A stretch of DNA of 52,945 nucleotides from an uncultured Lachnospiraceae bacterium. GTDB taxonomy: Bacteria > Bacillota > Clostridia > Lachnospirales > Lachnospiraceae. Made by a program: the position numbers and the translations under genes. The notes under the pieces are model-generated. The model worked only from the letters and a program-made list of their open reading frames with translations. It searched no databases and was not told the origin of the DNA. This document shows, one piece after another, positions 36,504 through 45,809 of this stretch (position 1 is its first letter; the number at the start of each line of letters is the position of its first letter). Location: contig CAJURQ010000024.1 of the NCBI GenBank assembly GCA_910588955.1, positions 1-52,945 of the forward strand, given 5' to 3'.

Positions 36504-38105
36504 ATGCTTCGATTTACGAAAGAATGGCAGAAAAAAGCCGGGATGGCGGGGGCAGTTCTTTTTACGCTGGCAGCCGGGATGCTTTTGTTTTACAGACACT
36601 GGCAGTTTGAGCTGCCGCTTTATCCGAATGTGGATGAACAGCTTTCGCTGGGCTGCATTTATGAGCTGCTGGGGCAGCATCTCTACGCGGGAGACATCTA
36701 TGTGCTTGATTTTTTCCGTTATCCCCATCTGACTTTTTATTACGCGGCGGTGGGTGCGCGCATTCTGGGAAAATTTCTGGCGGGCGTGGATACTGTGGTG
36801 CTTTTGCGCTATGTAATCTGCGGCACGGCGCTTCTCTCAAATGTGTGTGTTTATTTCAGCGTTAAGATTATGACGAACAGTCGGAAATGGGCTTATCTGG
36901 GATTCCTTTTGTCCGTCTTTTCCCTGTATGGCTACGCGTATCTGTACTATACGGGACCTGACACGCTTCTGTATGCGGTGGCGAACCTTATTTTGCTTCT
37001 GGGGTGTCTCGTCTGGCGGGATAAGGATGAGGAGCGGGCGGTTTATCTCTGGTACCCGATGCTTGCTGTCTGTATCGGTCTTGCTACGGCGGCTAAGTAT
37101 CACGGCATTGTCTTCGGCATTTTCTGGCTGGCACTGCATATCGGCAAAAAGTATTGGAAACGGCACAGGAATAATTATCTCTTCTTTCTGGACTGTATTG
37201 TGCTGGCGCTGATTTTCGTGCTCTGTAATTATTCGCTTTTCTTTCATTTTAAGACCTTTGTTGGGGACAATTTATATAATCTGAACCATTATGCTTGGGG
37301 GCATCCCGGCATTGAACATAACTTACCGTTTCTTGGATATCTGGAGGCATACGCGCTGTCCTCTTATGGAATTTTTGGCGGACTGCTGCTGCTTTTGGGG
37401 ATTTTGTATCTGGTGCGGAGAAAAGCGTGTGGGGAGCTTGTTATCTTTTCCCTGATGCCGTTTTTGATTCTGGTGCTCTTGTCGAAGTACAGTATTGTTC
37501 TTGGCAGAAACATGTCCCTCGTTCTGCCTTTTAGCTTTTTGTTTATGGCTTACGGGTTGATGGAGGCGGAGGAGTTTTTTGAAAAACTGTGGGTCAGATA
37601 CGGCAAATTTTCGGGAAAAGCGGCAGCAGTGGCAGCGGCGGTTCTCGTTCTCTGCAATGCGGTGACGGTTCTGGGCAATTACCGATACGACCTGACTTAT
37701 GATCACGCAGCGGCGTATATCGAGGAAAACATTCCTGCGGGCGCAAAAGTCTACTGCACTTCTTACATGCCGCTGATGGACGCGCAGAAGTATGAGATTG
37801 TGGAAATCGGGGAAGATATTTCCCTTCTGCCGGAAATGCTTGCCGAAAACGAGTATTATATCGACGTGGAATACGCCACCGGGTACTTTTCCCAGAAAAA
37901 GGATTATCTGCTCTTTCGGGGAGGGGATATGTACCCGGACAAAAAAGCGGCGTATGAACAGAAGACTGGAACTTACGCTGTCATGGAAAGCTGGCGCGGT
38001 GTCTCTTATGGCGGGGAGTGGAAATACAGGATCGGGTATTTTGACCTGTTTTCAAAGAGCCCGGACGCGTATTATGTGGGACCGTCGGTCACTATTTATC
38101 AGTAA
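36504..38105 (+). CDS. Polytopic membrane glycosyltransferase (GT39/PMT-like)
   Basis: This 533-residue protein has about twelve membrane helices and a C-terminal extracytoplasmic region from about residue 400. The first loop contains YPNVDEQLSLG, with an Asp-Glu pair as in lipid-linked GT-C glycosyltransferases, and a following YPHLTFYYAAVGARILG helix. It would transfer a sugar from a polyprenyl carrier outside the membrane. It ends the cluster that begins with the class II aldolase. Exact family and acceptor are uncertain. Confidence 0.8.
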   Translation: MLRFTKEWQKKAGMAGAVLFTLAAGMLLFYRHWQFELPLYPNVDEQLSLGCIYELLGQHLYAGDIYVLDFFRYPHLTFYYAAVGARILGKFLAGVDTVVLLRYVICGTALLSNVCVYFSVKIMTNSRKWAYLGFLLSVFSLYGYAYLYYTGPDTLLYAVANLILLLGCLVWRDKDEERAVYLWYPMLAVCIGLATAAKYHGIVFGIFWLALHIGKKYWKRHRNNYLFFLDCIVLALIFVLCNYSLFFHFKTFVGDNLYNLNHYAWGHPGIEHNLPFLGYLEAYALSSYGIFGGLLLLLGILYLVRRKACGELVIFSLMPFLILVLLSKYSIVLGRNMSLVLPFSFLFMAYGLMEAEEFFEKLWVRYGKFSGKAAAVAAAVLVLCNAVTVLGNYRYDLTYDHAAAYIEENIPAGAKVYCTSYMPLMDAQKYEIVEIGEDISLLPEMLAENEYYIDVEYATGYFSQKKDYLLFRGGDMYPDKKAAYEQKTGTYAVMESWRGVSYGGEWKYRIGYFDLFSKSPDAYYVGPSVTIYQ

Positions 38106-38197
38106 AATATTTTGCAGCAATTAACGGAACGCATAATTATTTCGCTTACATAAAACATTTTTTGATGATAAAATGTAATCGAAAGGCGGGTTATATT

Positions 38198-38416
38198 ATG
38201 CGTTGGATACCACTGCAGAAGACAGACAGTAGAAAGTGGACACTCTGTGCCCTGCATGATGACTGTATGACGTATGAAGTTACAACATTAGAATCTGAGT
38301 ATGTAGAAACAATTCTGTCCTATGCAGCGTATATGAACGATGGCGTAGAGGGCGGAATAGAAACGGAAGCTCTGGAGAAATTGAAACAACTGAAAAAGCA
38401 GTATAAATTAAGCTAA
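38198..38416 (+). CDS. Small hypothetical protein
   Basis: This 72-residue soluble protein begins MRWIPLQKTDSRKW and has a helical acidic middle and a basic end. No family was recognised. AAAGGCGGG lies upstream of ATG 38198, which is better placed than the in-frame ATG at 38162. Its last nine bases overlap the 3' end of the convergent membrane-protein gene. Confidence 0.65.
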   Translation: MRWIPLQKTDSRKWTLCALHDDCMTYEVTTLESEYVETILSYAAYMNDGVEGGIETEALEKLKQLKKQYKLS

Positions 38417-39136
38417 AAATTCACGCAAAAGTACTTCCAGTTCCTCGGCTTCGGAAGGGGTAAAAGCCGGGGAGCTTTTTTTGTGCTCCGCATTTTTCTC
38501 AAAGAAAGGATCCTTTTCTGCGCCGGGATCTTCACTGACGGGCTTGTCCGAACCGGATGCCGTGTTTTTGGGTTTTTGTGCGGAGTCCTCCATACCCACC
38601 ATGCGCATGTCGAGGCGTGTCTGCTCCAGACGGTTCGCCAGATGGTTTTCCAGATAATCGACAAGATTGGTGCGCAGCATGTTTATCTTGTCGGGCAAAT
38701 CAATCAGGGAAGTGGCGGCAAAATAGAGGTACAGACCAAGAAAGCTGACGAGATAAAAAGGCGCGATTGTCAGAAAGCTTTCCTCCTGAATAATGCCGAT
38801 ACAGGCGCCGATTCCCGCTACCAGCACCGAGAGCAGCGTAAGCTGACCCGAAAGGTGTCGAAAAAAAGTCACGGGAATTTTCCCAAGGCAGATCTGATTT
38901 AAAAACTTGTCCACAAAAACAGGAACATTGGGAATGGTTTCGTGAAGCTGTCGGCAGCTTGTAAATTTCAGCTTCAACTGCTGCAGGGATTTATTTTTGG
39001 TGGCGGACATGTTTTCTGTTTCCCGAATCAGCCTGCGGTATATCACACCGAGCAGAATCTGGCATAAAATACTGCAAAAGAGCAATGACAGAATAACAAA
39101 CATAAAAATTTTATGGCGAAAAAAAAGTGCAAGCAT
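38408..39136 (-). CDS. Membrane protein of unknown function
   Basis: This 242-residue protein has one N-terminal helix (about 10-32), a basic amphipathic region, and two more helices (about 97-115 and 122-142). A long cytoplasmic tail follows that is acidic, rich in Lys/Glu/Ser and probably disordered. No catalytic motif was seen. It is transcribed alone on the minus strand between two plus-strand genes. Confidence 0.7.
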   Translation of the reverse strand: MLALFFRHKIFMFVILSLLFCSILCQILLGVIYRRLIRETENMSATKNKSLQQLKLKFTSCRQLHETIPNVPVFVDKFLNQICLGKIPVTFFRHLSGQLTLLSVLVAGIGACIGIIQEESFLTIAPFYLVSFLGLYLYFAATSLIDLPDKINMLRTNLVDYLENHLANRLEQTRLDMRMVGMEDSAQKPKNTASGSDKPVSEDPGAEKDPFFEKNAEHKKSSPAFTPSEAEELEVLLREFLA

Positions 39137-39312
39137 GGTTACCTCCGCTGTATAGAGTGCATACTTATATTATATTAGGTTTTTTTCGGGAAAAAAGACC
39201 TAAGGCATCGACAGATTTCGCAGAACAACCATTTTCTTGCACTATGGGGATTGATGATATATACTTTATGATAGATGGCAAATAGTGCCGGAAAAGTGAG
39301 GAGGAAGCGGAT

Positions 39313-39558
39313 ATGATTTTTCAGCCGAAGGGCGTCTGTTCCAATGCGATAGACGTAGAGATGGAAGAGGGTATTATCAAATCTGTAGAATTTACAGGCG
39401 GATGCAACGGCAACACACAGGGTATTTCCCGGCTGGTTGTCGGCATGAAGGCAGAGGATGCGATCAGCAGACTAAAAGGAATCAAGTGCGGATTTAAGAG
39501 CACATCATGCCCGGATCAGCTGGCATGCGCTCTGGAGCAGATGTTAAAAAACGCGTGA
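39313..39558 (+). CDS. TSCPD domain protein (TIGR03905-like)
   Basis: This 81-residue protein consists of a single TSCPD domain, named for its C-terminal motif, here STSCPDQLACALEQ. CNGNTQGISRLVVGM forms the conserved centre with a paired cysteine. Related domains occur at the ends of ribonucleotide reductases and may bind metal; the function of the stand-alone form is not known. It precedes murG by 17 bases. Confidence 0.9.
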   Translation: MIFQPKGVCSNAIDVEMEEGIIKSVEFTGGCNGNTQGISRLVVGMKAEDAISRLKGIKCGFKSTSCPDQLACALEQMLKNA

Positions 39559-39575
39559 AAGGCTTGGATGTTAGT

Positions 39576-40643
39576 ATGGGCAAAAAGATTGTACTTACAG
39601 GCGGCGGCACCGCCGGACATGTGACGCCGAATATGGCGTTGATTCCGAGGCTCAGGGAATTGGAATATGACATTGTGTATATGGGGTCCTACGACGGCAT
39701 TGAGAAGAAGCTGATCGAGGATTTTGATATTCCTTACTATGGCATTGCGACCGGCAAATTCAGGCGGTATTTCGATCCGAAAAATTTTTCCGACCCGTTT
39801 CGTGTCATCAAGGGAATGCGGGAGGCGAGAAAGTATATGAAGGAGATCAAACCCGACGTGCTTTTTTCCAAGGGCGGCTTTGTCAGCGTGCCCGTTGTGC
39901 GTGCGGCGGCGTCTCTGGGGATTCCCTGTATTATTCACGAGTCGGATATGTCGCCCGGTCTTGCAAATAAGCTTTGCATTCCTGTGGCGAAAAAGGTGTG
40001 CTGTAACTTTCCGGAGACTTTCAGCCAGCTTCCCCCGGCAAAGGCGGTGCTGACAGGCTCGCCGATTCGCAAGGAGCTTGCCATAGGGAATAAGGAGGCG
40101 GCGTATAAACTGTGTGGCTTCGACAGCTCGAAACCGGTCATTATGGTGGTAGGCGGCAGTCTCGGTTCGGCGGCGATCAATCAGGCAGTTCGGGATGTTC
40201 TGCCGGAACTTTTGAAAGACTTTCAGGTGGTGCATCTGTGTGGCAAGGAGAAGGTGGATAATCTTCTGCTCACCACGCAGGGCTACAAGCAGTTTGAATA
40301 TGTAAAGTCTGAGATGAAGGATATTTTCGCGATGGCGGATATCGTGATCTCCCGCGCTGGCGCCAATGCGATCAGTGAGATTTTGGCATTGAAAAAGCCG
40401 AATATCCTTATTCCGCTGCCCGCGTCAAGCAGCAGGGGAGATCAGCTTCAGAATGCGAAATCCTACGAGTCGCAGGGATTTAGCATTGTGATCGACGAGG
40501 ACGATCTGACCAATAAGCTGCTCCTTGAAAAGATACAGGAGCTTTACTTCAACAGATTTACCTATATCGATGCCATGAAGAAGAGCAGCCAGAGAGATGC
40601 GATCGGCACCATTATTGGGCTGATTGAAGATATAACTAAATAA
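39576..40643 (+). CDS. murG: UDP-GlcNAc:lipid I N-acetylglucosaminyltransferase
   Basis: This 355-residue GT28 enzyme converts lipid I to lipid II on the inner face of the membrane in peptidoglycan synthesis. It has the N-terminal glycine loop LTGGGTAGHVTPN, the FSKGGFVSVP block, the acceptor-side HESDMSPGLANK, and the UDP-binding VVGGSLGSAAIN and SRAGANAISE. ATG 39576 starts exactly at the family N-terminus; upstream in-frame codons overlap the TSCPD gene. It lies outside the usual division cluster, next to pgi, with a 13-base gap. Confidence 0.95.
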   Translation: MGKKIVLTGGGTAGHVTPNMALIPRLRELEYDIVYMGSYDGIEKKLIEDFDIPYYGIATGKFRRYFDPKNFSDPFRVIKGMREARKYMKEIKPDVLFSKGGFVSVPVVRAAASLGIPCIIHESDMSPGLANKLCIPVAKKVCCNFPETFSQLPPAKAVLTGSPIRKELAIGNKEAAYKLCGFDSSKPVIMVVGGSLGSAAINQAVRDVLPELLKDFQVVHLCGKEKVDNLLLTTQGYKQFEYVKSEMKDIFAMADIVISRAGANAISEILALKKPNILIPLPASSSRGDQLQNAKSYESQGFSIVIDEDDLTNKLLLEKIQELYFNRFTYIDAMKKSSQRDAIGTIIGLIEDITK

Positions 40644-40656
40644 AAAGGAGGACGAG

Positions 40657-42003
40657 ATGAGTAAAGTTACATTTGACTATTCAAAAGCAGCATCCTTCAT
40701 CGGTGAGAACGAAGTGGAGTCCATGAAGAAGCTGGCGCTTGACGCAAAAGAGGTGCTTGTGAGCAAGTCAGGAGCGGGTAACGATTTTCTTGGATGGATC
40801 GATCTGCCGGTGGACTATGACAAGGAGGAGTTTGCGCGGATCAAGAAGGCGGCGGAAAAGATCAAGAGCGATTCAGAGGTGCTTGTGGTGATCGGTATCG
40901 GCGGTTCCTATCTGGGCGCGCGTGCGGCGATTGAGTTCCTGCGCCACAGCTTCTACAACGTGGTGGACAAGTCTGTCAGAAAGACGCCCGAAATCTATTT
41001 CGTTGGTAACTCCATCAGCTCTACCTATATTAAACATCTGATCGACGTGATCGGGGACAGGGATTTCTCCATCAACATGATCTCCAAGTCCGGCACAACC
41101 ACGGAACCTGCAATCGCGTTCCGCGTATTCAAGGAGATGGCGGAGAAGAAATACGGCAAAGAGGGCGCGGCGAAGAGAATCTACGCCACCACCGACAAGG
41201 CGAGAGGATCCCTTAAGAATCTGGCGAATGAGGAAGGTTACGAGAGCTTTGTAGTGCCTGATGATGTGGGCGGACGTTTCTCCGTACTGACGGCGGTAGG
41301 TTTGCTTCCCATAGCGGTGTCCGGCGCGGATATCGACAAACTGATGGAAGGCGCGGCAGAGGGCAGAAAGATGGCGCTTGATGCTCCTTTCGAGGAGAAC
41401 GACGCTGTGAAATACGCGGCACTGCGCAATATCCTTTTGAGAAAGGGCAAAGTGATCGAGATTTTGGCAAACTATGAGCCCAGCGCGCACTACGTTTCCG
41501 AGTGGTGGAAGCAGCTTTACGGCGAGTCCGAGGGCAAGGATCAGAAGGGCATTTTCCCGGCAAGTGTGGACTTGACCACCGACCTGCATTCCATGGGACA
41601 GTTTATTCAGGACGGTTCCCGTACCATGTTTGAGACGGTGTTAAACATTGAGACAAGCAGGGAAGAGATCATCATCGGTGAGGAGCCGGTAGATCTGGAC
41701 GGGCTCAATTATCTGGCGGGCAAGAACGTGGACTTCGTCAACAAGAGCGCGATGAACGGCACCATTCTGGCGCACACCGACGGACAGGTTCCGAACTTTA
41801 TGATCAATGTGCCCGAGGTGAACGAGTTCTATCTGGGAGAGCTGTTCTACTTCTTCGAGTTTGCCTGCGGTGTCAGCGGATATCTTCTCGGTGTGAATCC
41901 GTTCAACCAGCCGGGTGTGGAGAGCTACAAGAAGAACATGTTTGCACTTCTCGGCAAGCCGGGCTTCGAGGCGCAGAGGGAAGAGCTGCTGAAGAGGCTG
42001 TAA
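40657..42003 (+). CDS. pgi: Glucose-6-phosphate isomerase
   Basis: This 448-residue cytoplasmic enzyme interconverts glucose-6-phosphate and fructose-6-phosphate. It carries GIGGSYLGARAAIEF, the phosphate-binding SKSGTTTEP, and the QLYGESEGKDQKGIFPA region with the active-site Glu. The length matches the short Gram-positive form. AAAGGAGG precedes the ATG. The murG, pgi and small-ORF run probably forms one transcript ending at the terminator at 42225. Confidence 0.97.
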   Translation: MSKVTFDYSKAASFIGENEVESMKKLALDAKEVLVSKSGAGNDFLGWIDLPVDYDKEEFARIKKAAEKIKSDSEVLVVIGIGGSYLGARAAIEFLRHSFYNVVDKSVRKTPEIYFVGNSISSTYIKHLIDVIGDRDFSINMISKSGTTTEPAIAFRVFKEMAEKKYGKEGAAKRIYATTDKARGSLKNLANEEGYESFVVPDDVGGRFSVLTAVGLLPIAVSGADIDKLMEGAAEGRKMALDAPFEENDAVKYAALRNILLRKGKVIEILANYEPSAHYVSEWWKQLYGESEGKDQKGIFPASVDLTTDLHSMGQFIQDGSRTMFETVLNIETSREEIIIGEEPVDLDGLNYLAGKNVDFVNKSAMNGTILAHTDGQVPNFMINVPEVNEFYLGELFYFFEFACGVSGYLLGVNPFNQPGVESYKKNMFALLGKPGFEAQREELLKRL

Positions 42004-42055
42004 GTAAAAGTAAGTTTCATGATAATAGGTTACGGTATGGAAAGCAGGTGATTGT

Positions 42056-42202
42056 ATGGTCATGACAGACAGTCAGTTTAAAGGTTTTGTCAGATTTGTT
42101 TTGGACGATATCAAAGAAGTGCTTGAAAATATGCCGGACAGTAAGGAAAAAGAAAAGCTGCAAAAGGTAGCGGATAATTTACAGCAGACACTTGAGGATT
42201 AA
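42056..42202 (+). CDS. 48-residue acidic small protein
   Basis: ATG 42056 (or 42062) opens a 48-codon frame to TAA at 42200-42202, starting MVMTDSQFKGFV and ending in a charged helix rich in Lys and Glu. AGGTG lies seven to eleven bases upstream. The frame fills the space between pgi and a strong terminator 22 bases downstream, and composition looks coding. No family was recognised. It may be a small regulatory or chaperone-like protein, but no function is assigned. Confidence 0.65.
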   Translation: MVMTDSQFKGFVRFVLDDIKEVLENMPDSKEKEKLQKVADNLQQTLED

Positions 42203-42224
42203 AGTGTGATTGTATGATAAAACA

Positions 42225-42265
42225 GGCGCATATCTCCATAAGGGGGTATGCGCCAAAATTTTTTG
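42225..42265 (+). terminator. Strong rho-independent terminator
   Basis: A 13-bp stem runs from GGCGCATATCTCC (42225-42237) to GGGGGTATGCGCC (42242-42254), with loop ATAA and two G-U pairs. AAAATTTTTT follows. It closes the murG/pgi/small-ORF transcript and isolates the xylan locus. Confidence 0.88.
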
Positions 42266-42326
42266 ATTTGAAAAAGGGTATACAGATGTGGTATTTTAAA
42301 ATAATCGGACATTGTATGGAGAAAAA

Positions 42327-42363
42327 GGTTGAATAAATTCTCTGATGAACAATTTATTCAACC
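42327..42363. promoter_or_regulatory. Perfect 13-bp inverted repeat upstream of the GH43 operon
   Basis: GGTTGAATAAATT at 42327-42339 and AATTTATTCAACC at 42351-42363 are exact reverse complements around an 11-base loop. Reading rightward there is no T run after the right arm; on the minus strand TTTTT follows. It could be an operator for the AraC-type regulator, a leader hairpin, or a minus-strand terminator with no obvious gene to terminate. Confidence 0.6.
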
Positions 42364-42465
42364 AAAAATTCGTGCAGAAGCATCACAAATTTGCTTGATC
42401 GCAGAGTAGAATTTGAAATTCTGCTCGCGTTCCTCAGCATTGAATGCTTCGGAATGGAGGAAAAG

Positions 42466-44046
42466 ATGAAAACAAAATGTAATCCTATATTATATTCTGA
42501 TTTCCCGGATCCGGATATTATCAGGGTTGGCGATACTTATTATATGGCAAGCACGACGATGCACTTTATGCCCGGCTGCGATATTCTGCGCTCTTATGAT
42601 CTTATGAACTGGGAGTTTGTAACCCATGCGTACGGGACGCTGGAGGACACTCCCGGGCACCGGCTGGAGGGCGGAAAGCATATTTACGGGCAGGGAATGT
42701 GGGCGCCGTCCTTTCGGTATCACGAGGGTATTTTTTATCTCTGCTTTACGGCGAACGATACGCACAAAACATATCTCATGACGGCACGGAATCCTGCCGG
42801 ACCGTGGAGAGTGGAAAATATAGAGGGGTTTTATCATGACAGCTCTCTGTTTTTCGATGACGACGGAAAAGTGTATATCGTATATGGGAATACGGAGCTG
42901 TATCTGACACAGTTGAGGGCAGATCTGAAAGGACCTCTTGAAGGAGGGCTTCACAGACGGATTGTCCGGGACAAGGGAGCGCTTCATCTTGGCTATGAAG
43001 GCTCCCATCTGTACAAAAAGGATGGGAGATACTATCTGTTTACGTGTCATATTCCCGCTTGGGGGAATGAGAGAAAAACGGAAGACTGTTTTATTGCGGA
43101 TTCTCTGGAAGGGGAGTTCAGAGGGAAATGCATTATAGACGATGATATGGGGTTTCACAATCTGGGTGTCGCGCAGGGAGGCATGGTGGATACGCCGGAG
43201 GGAGACTGGTATTTGTTTATGTTTCAGGACAGGGGAGCGGTCGGCAGAGTGCCTTTGGTGATGCCGTTACATTTCGATGATGCGGGATATCCGACTATCG
43301 GAAAGGACGGCAAGGTGCCGGTTCATGTTTCTGTGCCCGGCACCAGACCGGATCATGTCTATCAGCCTTTGAACGGCAGCGACGATTTCCTGTACCAGGC
43401 TGACGAAAACGGCAGGGTACATTTAAAACCTTTCTGGCAGTTTAATCATAATCCGATTGACAGACTGTGGTCTGTGACTGAGCGGCAGGGTGCATTTCGG
43501 GTTTACACGGAGGAAGTCTGTGACTGTCTGCCCTTTGCGCATAATGTGCTGACCCAGAGGAGTTATGGACCGGCGTGCGCCGCCTGGGTGACAGTGGACG
43601 GAAGCAGAATGAAAGACGGGGATTATGCCGGTATTTGCGCATGGATCGGCGGCTATGGGGCAATCGCGCTGACAAAGGACAAAGGAGACTACTATCTGGT
43701 GATGTTTGCGAGACCTGCCGCGGATGAAACGGTGGAGGCAGACCCGGATTTTCTGAGTACGCCCGTAGAATATGAGAGAATCCCGCTGCCTTCTTCAAGC
43801 GCTGTGTTGAGAGTAGATTTGGATTTCAAAGACAAAAAGGATACGGCTGACTTTTTCTATGAGGAGGACGGAAGATGGAAGGCGCTTGGAATCAGCCACC
43901 GGCTGTTCTTTAAGCTGGACCATTTTACCGGATGCAGATTTGGTCTGTTTGCGTATGCCACGCGGCAGCCCGGAGGACATGTTGACTTTATGAAGTTCAG
44001 ATACCGGATTGGGGAAGAGCATGGGCAGATACAGGAGAAAGCTTGA
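42466..44046 (+). CDS. GH43 glycoside hydrolase (beta-xylosidase / arabinofuranosidase type)
   Basis: This 526-residue cytoplasmic enzyme has a five-bladed propeller with the GH43 base D15 in YSDFPDPDIIR, the pKa-modulating Asp in YHDSSLFFDDDG, and the acid Glu in EGSHLYKKDGRYYLF. A C-terminal beta-sandwich from about residue 330 is typical of xylosidase subfamilies. It should remove xylose or arabinose from imported xylo-oligosaccharides. GGAGG five bases before ATG 42466 sets the start. It heads the xylan locus, with the sensor kinase gene overlapping its last 26 bases. Confidence 0.92.
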   Translation: MKTKCNPILYSDFPDPDIIRVGDTYYMASTTMHFMPGCDILRSYDLMNWEFVTHAYGTLEDTPGHRLEGGKHIYGQGMWAPSFRYHEGIFYLCFTANDTHKTYLMTARNPAGPWRVENIEGFYHDSSLFFDDDGKVYIVYGNTELYLTQLRADLKGPLEGGLHRRIVRDKGALHLGYEGSHLYKKDGRYYLFTCHIPAWGNERKTEDCFIADSLEGEFRGKCIIDDDMGFHNLGVAQGGMVDTPEGDWYLFMFQDRGAVGRVPLVMPLHFDDAGYPTIGKDGKVPVHVSVPGTRPDHVYQPLNGSDDFLYQADENGRVHLKPFWQFNHNPIDRLWSVTERQGAFRVYTEEVCDCLPFAHNVLTQRSYGPACAAWVTVDGSRMKDGDYAGICAWIGGYGAIALTKDKGDYYLVMFARPAADETVEADPDFLSTPVEYERIPLPSSSAVLRVDLDFKDKKDTADFFYEEDGRWKALGISHRLFFKLDHFTGCRFGLFAYATRQPGGHVDFMKFRYRIGEEHGQIQEKA

Positions 44047-45796
44047 AAACTTTATGAATGACTTTAATGTCAGAAAAAAGCTGTTTATCATTTATGTTTT
44101 CTGCGTGATCATACCGTTGGTTCTGACTGACAGCATTATCTTATATATTTTGCTTGATGCGGAAAAAAAGGAACAGCTTTATGAGTTTGAAAATCTTGCT
44201 AATGCTGTCAGGTATAATCTGGAGTATACTTTTGAGGAAGTTGTTAAAGAAATGAACGACATCTATGTGGACAGTGAAATTAACAGCTTTCTGAATGAAA
44301 ACTACAGGGACGGATATGCGTTTTTTGCCGCCAGCGTGGAGTTTGCGAGAAAAAAGTCTCTGGATATGCCGGGCGGATATGACATTTCCAATGTGGTCAT
44401 ATATGCGGACAATGATACCATTGTAAACGGCGGTCATTATTACCGTTTGTCTGAGGCGGAGAATACGGAGTGGTATCGCAAATATCTGGATTCGGAAAAG
44501 GGATTAACCTTTGTGTCGTATTATGTCGGTAAGTTTGATATGTCGGCATTGTCCATGCGACGGCTTTCTTTAGTCAGGCGTCTCGATTATTTTAAAAAGG
44601 ACAGTTGTGAAAAAATCCTCAGAGTGGATCTGGATTATAACCGCATCCTCAGAGAACTGACACAGATTAGTTTTGGAAATCAGATTTATGTGTGTCAGGG
44701 AGACCGGATTTTGTTTTCCAACGGGAAGCATTCCGGCAGTCAGGAGGATTTTCACACGCTTACGGGAGAAGAGCAGATTGCATTTAAAAGCTCTTTTGAG
44801 ATGTACGGGCAGGAAATGGATGTGTTGATTATGGAGCCGCAAAGTTCTGTGTTTCAGAATTTGGAAAAGCATGTTCCTCTGATTATTTTCTTGGTAGTGA
44901 TAAATCTTCTTCTGCCGATGATCATGGTTTCTACGGTAAATAAATCCTTTACCGGCAGGCTTTGGGAGTTGAGCGCCGCGTTTGACCAGATACAGGAGGG
45001 AACGCTGCAGGGGATAGAGAATGCGAGAGGTAAGGATGAAATCGGAACATTGATGAGGAACTATAACCGCATGGTAAAGAAGATGAATGATCTGATCCTC
45101 CATGTATATAAAAACAGGCTGGAGAAACAGGAGATAGAGCTTGCCAGACAAAATGCGGAGCTTCTTGCCCTACACAGCCAGATCAATCCCCATTTTCTCT
45201 TTAACGTGCTGGAAAGCATCCGGATGCGGTCGCTGATTCAGGGAGAGGAGGTGACGGCAGGTATGATAGAAAAGCTGGCGATTCTGGAACGGCAGAATAT
45301 CAACTGGGCATCCGATCATGTAAAGCTGGCGGAGGAAATGAGCTTCGTGGAAGCATATCTGGAACTGCAGCAATACCGTTTCGGAAATCGGCTGCGATAT
45401 GAGATGGACTTGCCGGAGACATGCGCGGATTATTATGTGCCTAAGCTGACACTCACAACGTTTGTGGAAAATGCCTGTGTTCACGGCATGGAAAAAAAGA
45501 CTTCTACCTGCTGGATATACGTGCGGGTATATCTGAAAAATCCGTTTTTGTATATCGAGATAGAAGATACGGGGAGCGGAATGGATGAGATAACCGTAGC
45601 GAAGATGAATGAGAGTATGTGTAACTGCACGATTGACGATATCAAGGAAAATGAGCATATCGGCATTATCAATGCGTGTCTTCGCCTTAAGAGGATTTCC
45701 AAAGGTAATGTACTGTTCTCTTTGGAGAGCGAGGAAGGCGTCGGAACATTTATGACGATCAAGGTGGCGTCGGAGTACTTGCAGATGAAAGAATAG
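44021..45796 (+). CDS. YesM-type sensor histidine kinase
   Basis: This 591-residue membrane kinase has a first helix near residue 25-45, a large extracellular sensor (about 50-280, Cache-like), a second helix near 290-310, HAMP, and a His_kinase domain (HSQINPHFLFNVLESIRM) with a C-terminal HATPase (N box FVENACVHGME, G box EHIGIINACLRL). The family senses oligosaccharides, directly or through the binding protein. ATG 44021 with GGGGAAG just upstream is preferred and overlaps the GH43 gene. It is followed by its AraC-type regulator. Confidence 0.92.
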   Translation: MGRYRRKLENFMNDFNVRKKLFIIYVFCVIIPLVLTDSIILYILLDAEKKEQLYEFENLANAVRYNLEYTFEEVVKEMNDIYVDSEINSFLNENYRDGYAFFAASVEFARKKSLDMPGGYDISNVVIYADNDTIVNGGHYYRLSEAENTEWYRKYLDSEKGLTFVSYYVGKFDMSALSMRRLSLVRRLDYFKKDSCEKILRVDLDYNRILRELTQISFGNQIYVCQGDRILFSNGKHSGSQEDFHTLTGEEQIAFKSSFEMYGQEMDVLIMEPQSSVFQNLEKHVPLIIFLVVINLLLPMIMVSTVNKSFTGRLWELSAAFDQIQEGTLQGIENARGKDEIGTLMRNYNRMVKKMNDLILHVYKNRLEKQEIELARQNAELLALHSQINPHFLFNVLESIRMRSLIQGEEVTAGMIEKLAILERQNINWASDHVKLAEEMSFVEAYLELQQYRFGNRLRYEMDLPETCADYYVPKLTLTTFVENACVHGMEKKTSTCWIYVRVYLKNPFLYIEIEDTGSGMDEITVAKMNESMCNCTIDDIKENEHIGIINACLRLKRISKGNVLFSLESEEGVGTFMTIKVASEYLQMKE

Positions 45797-45809
45797 GAAG
45801 GGCTGCATA

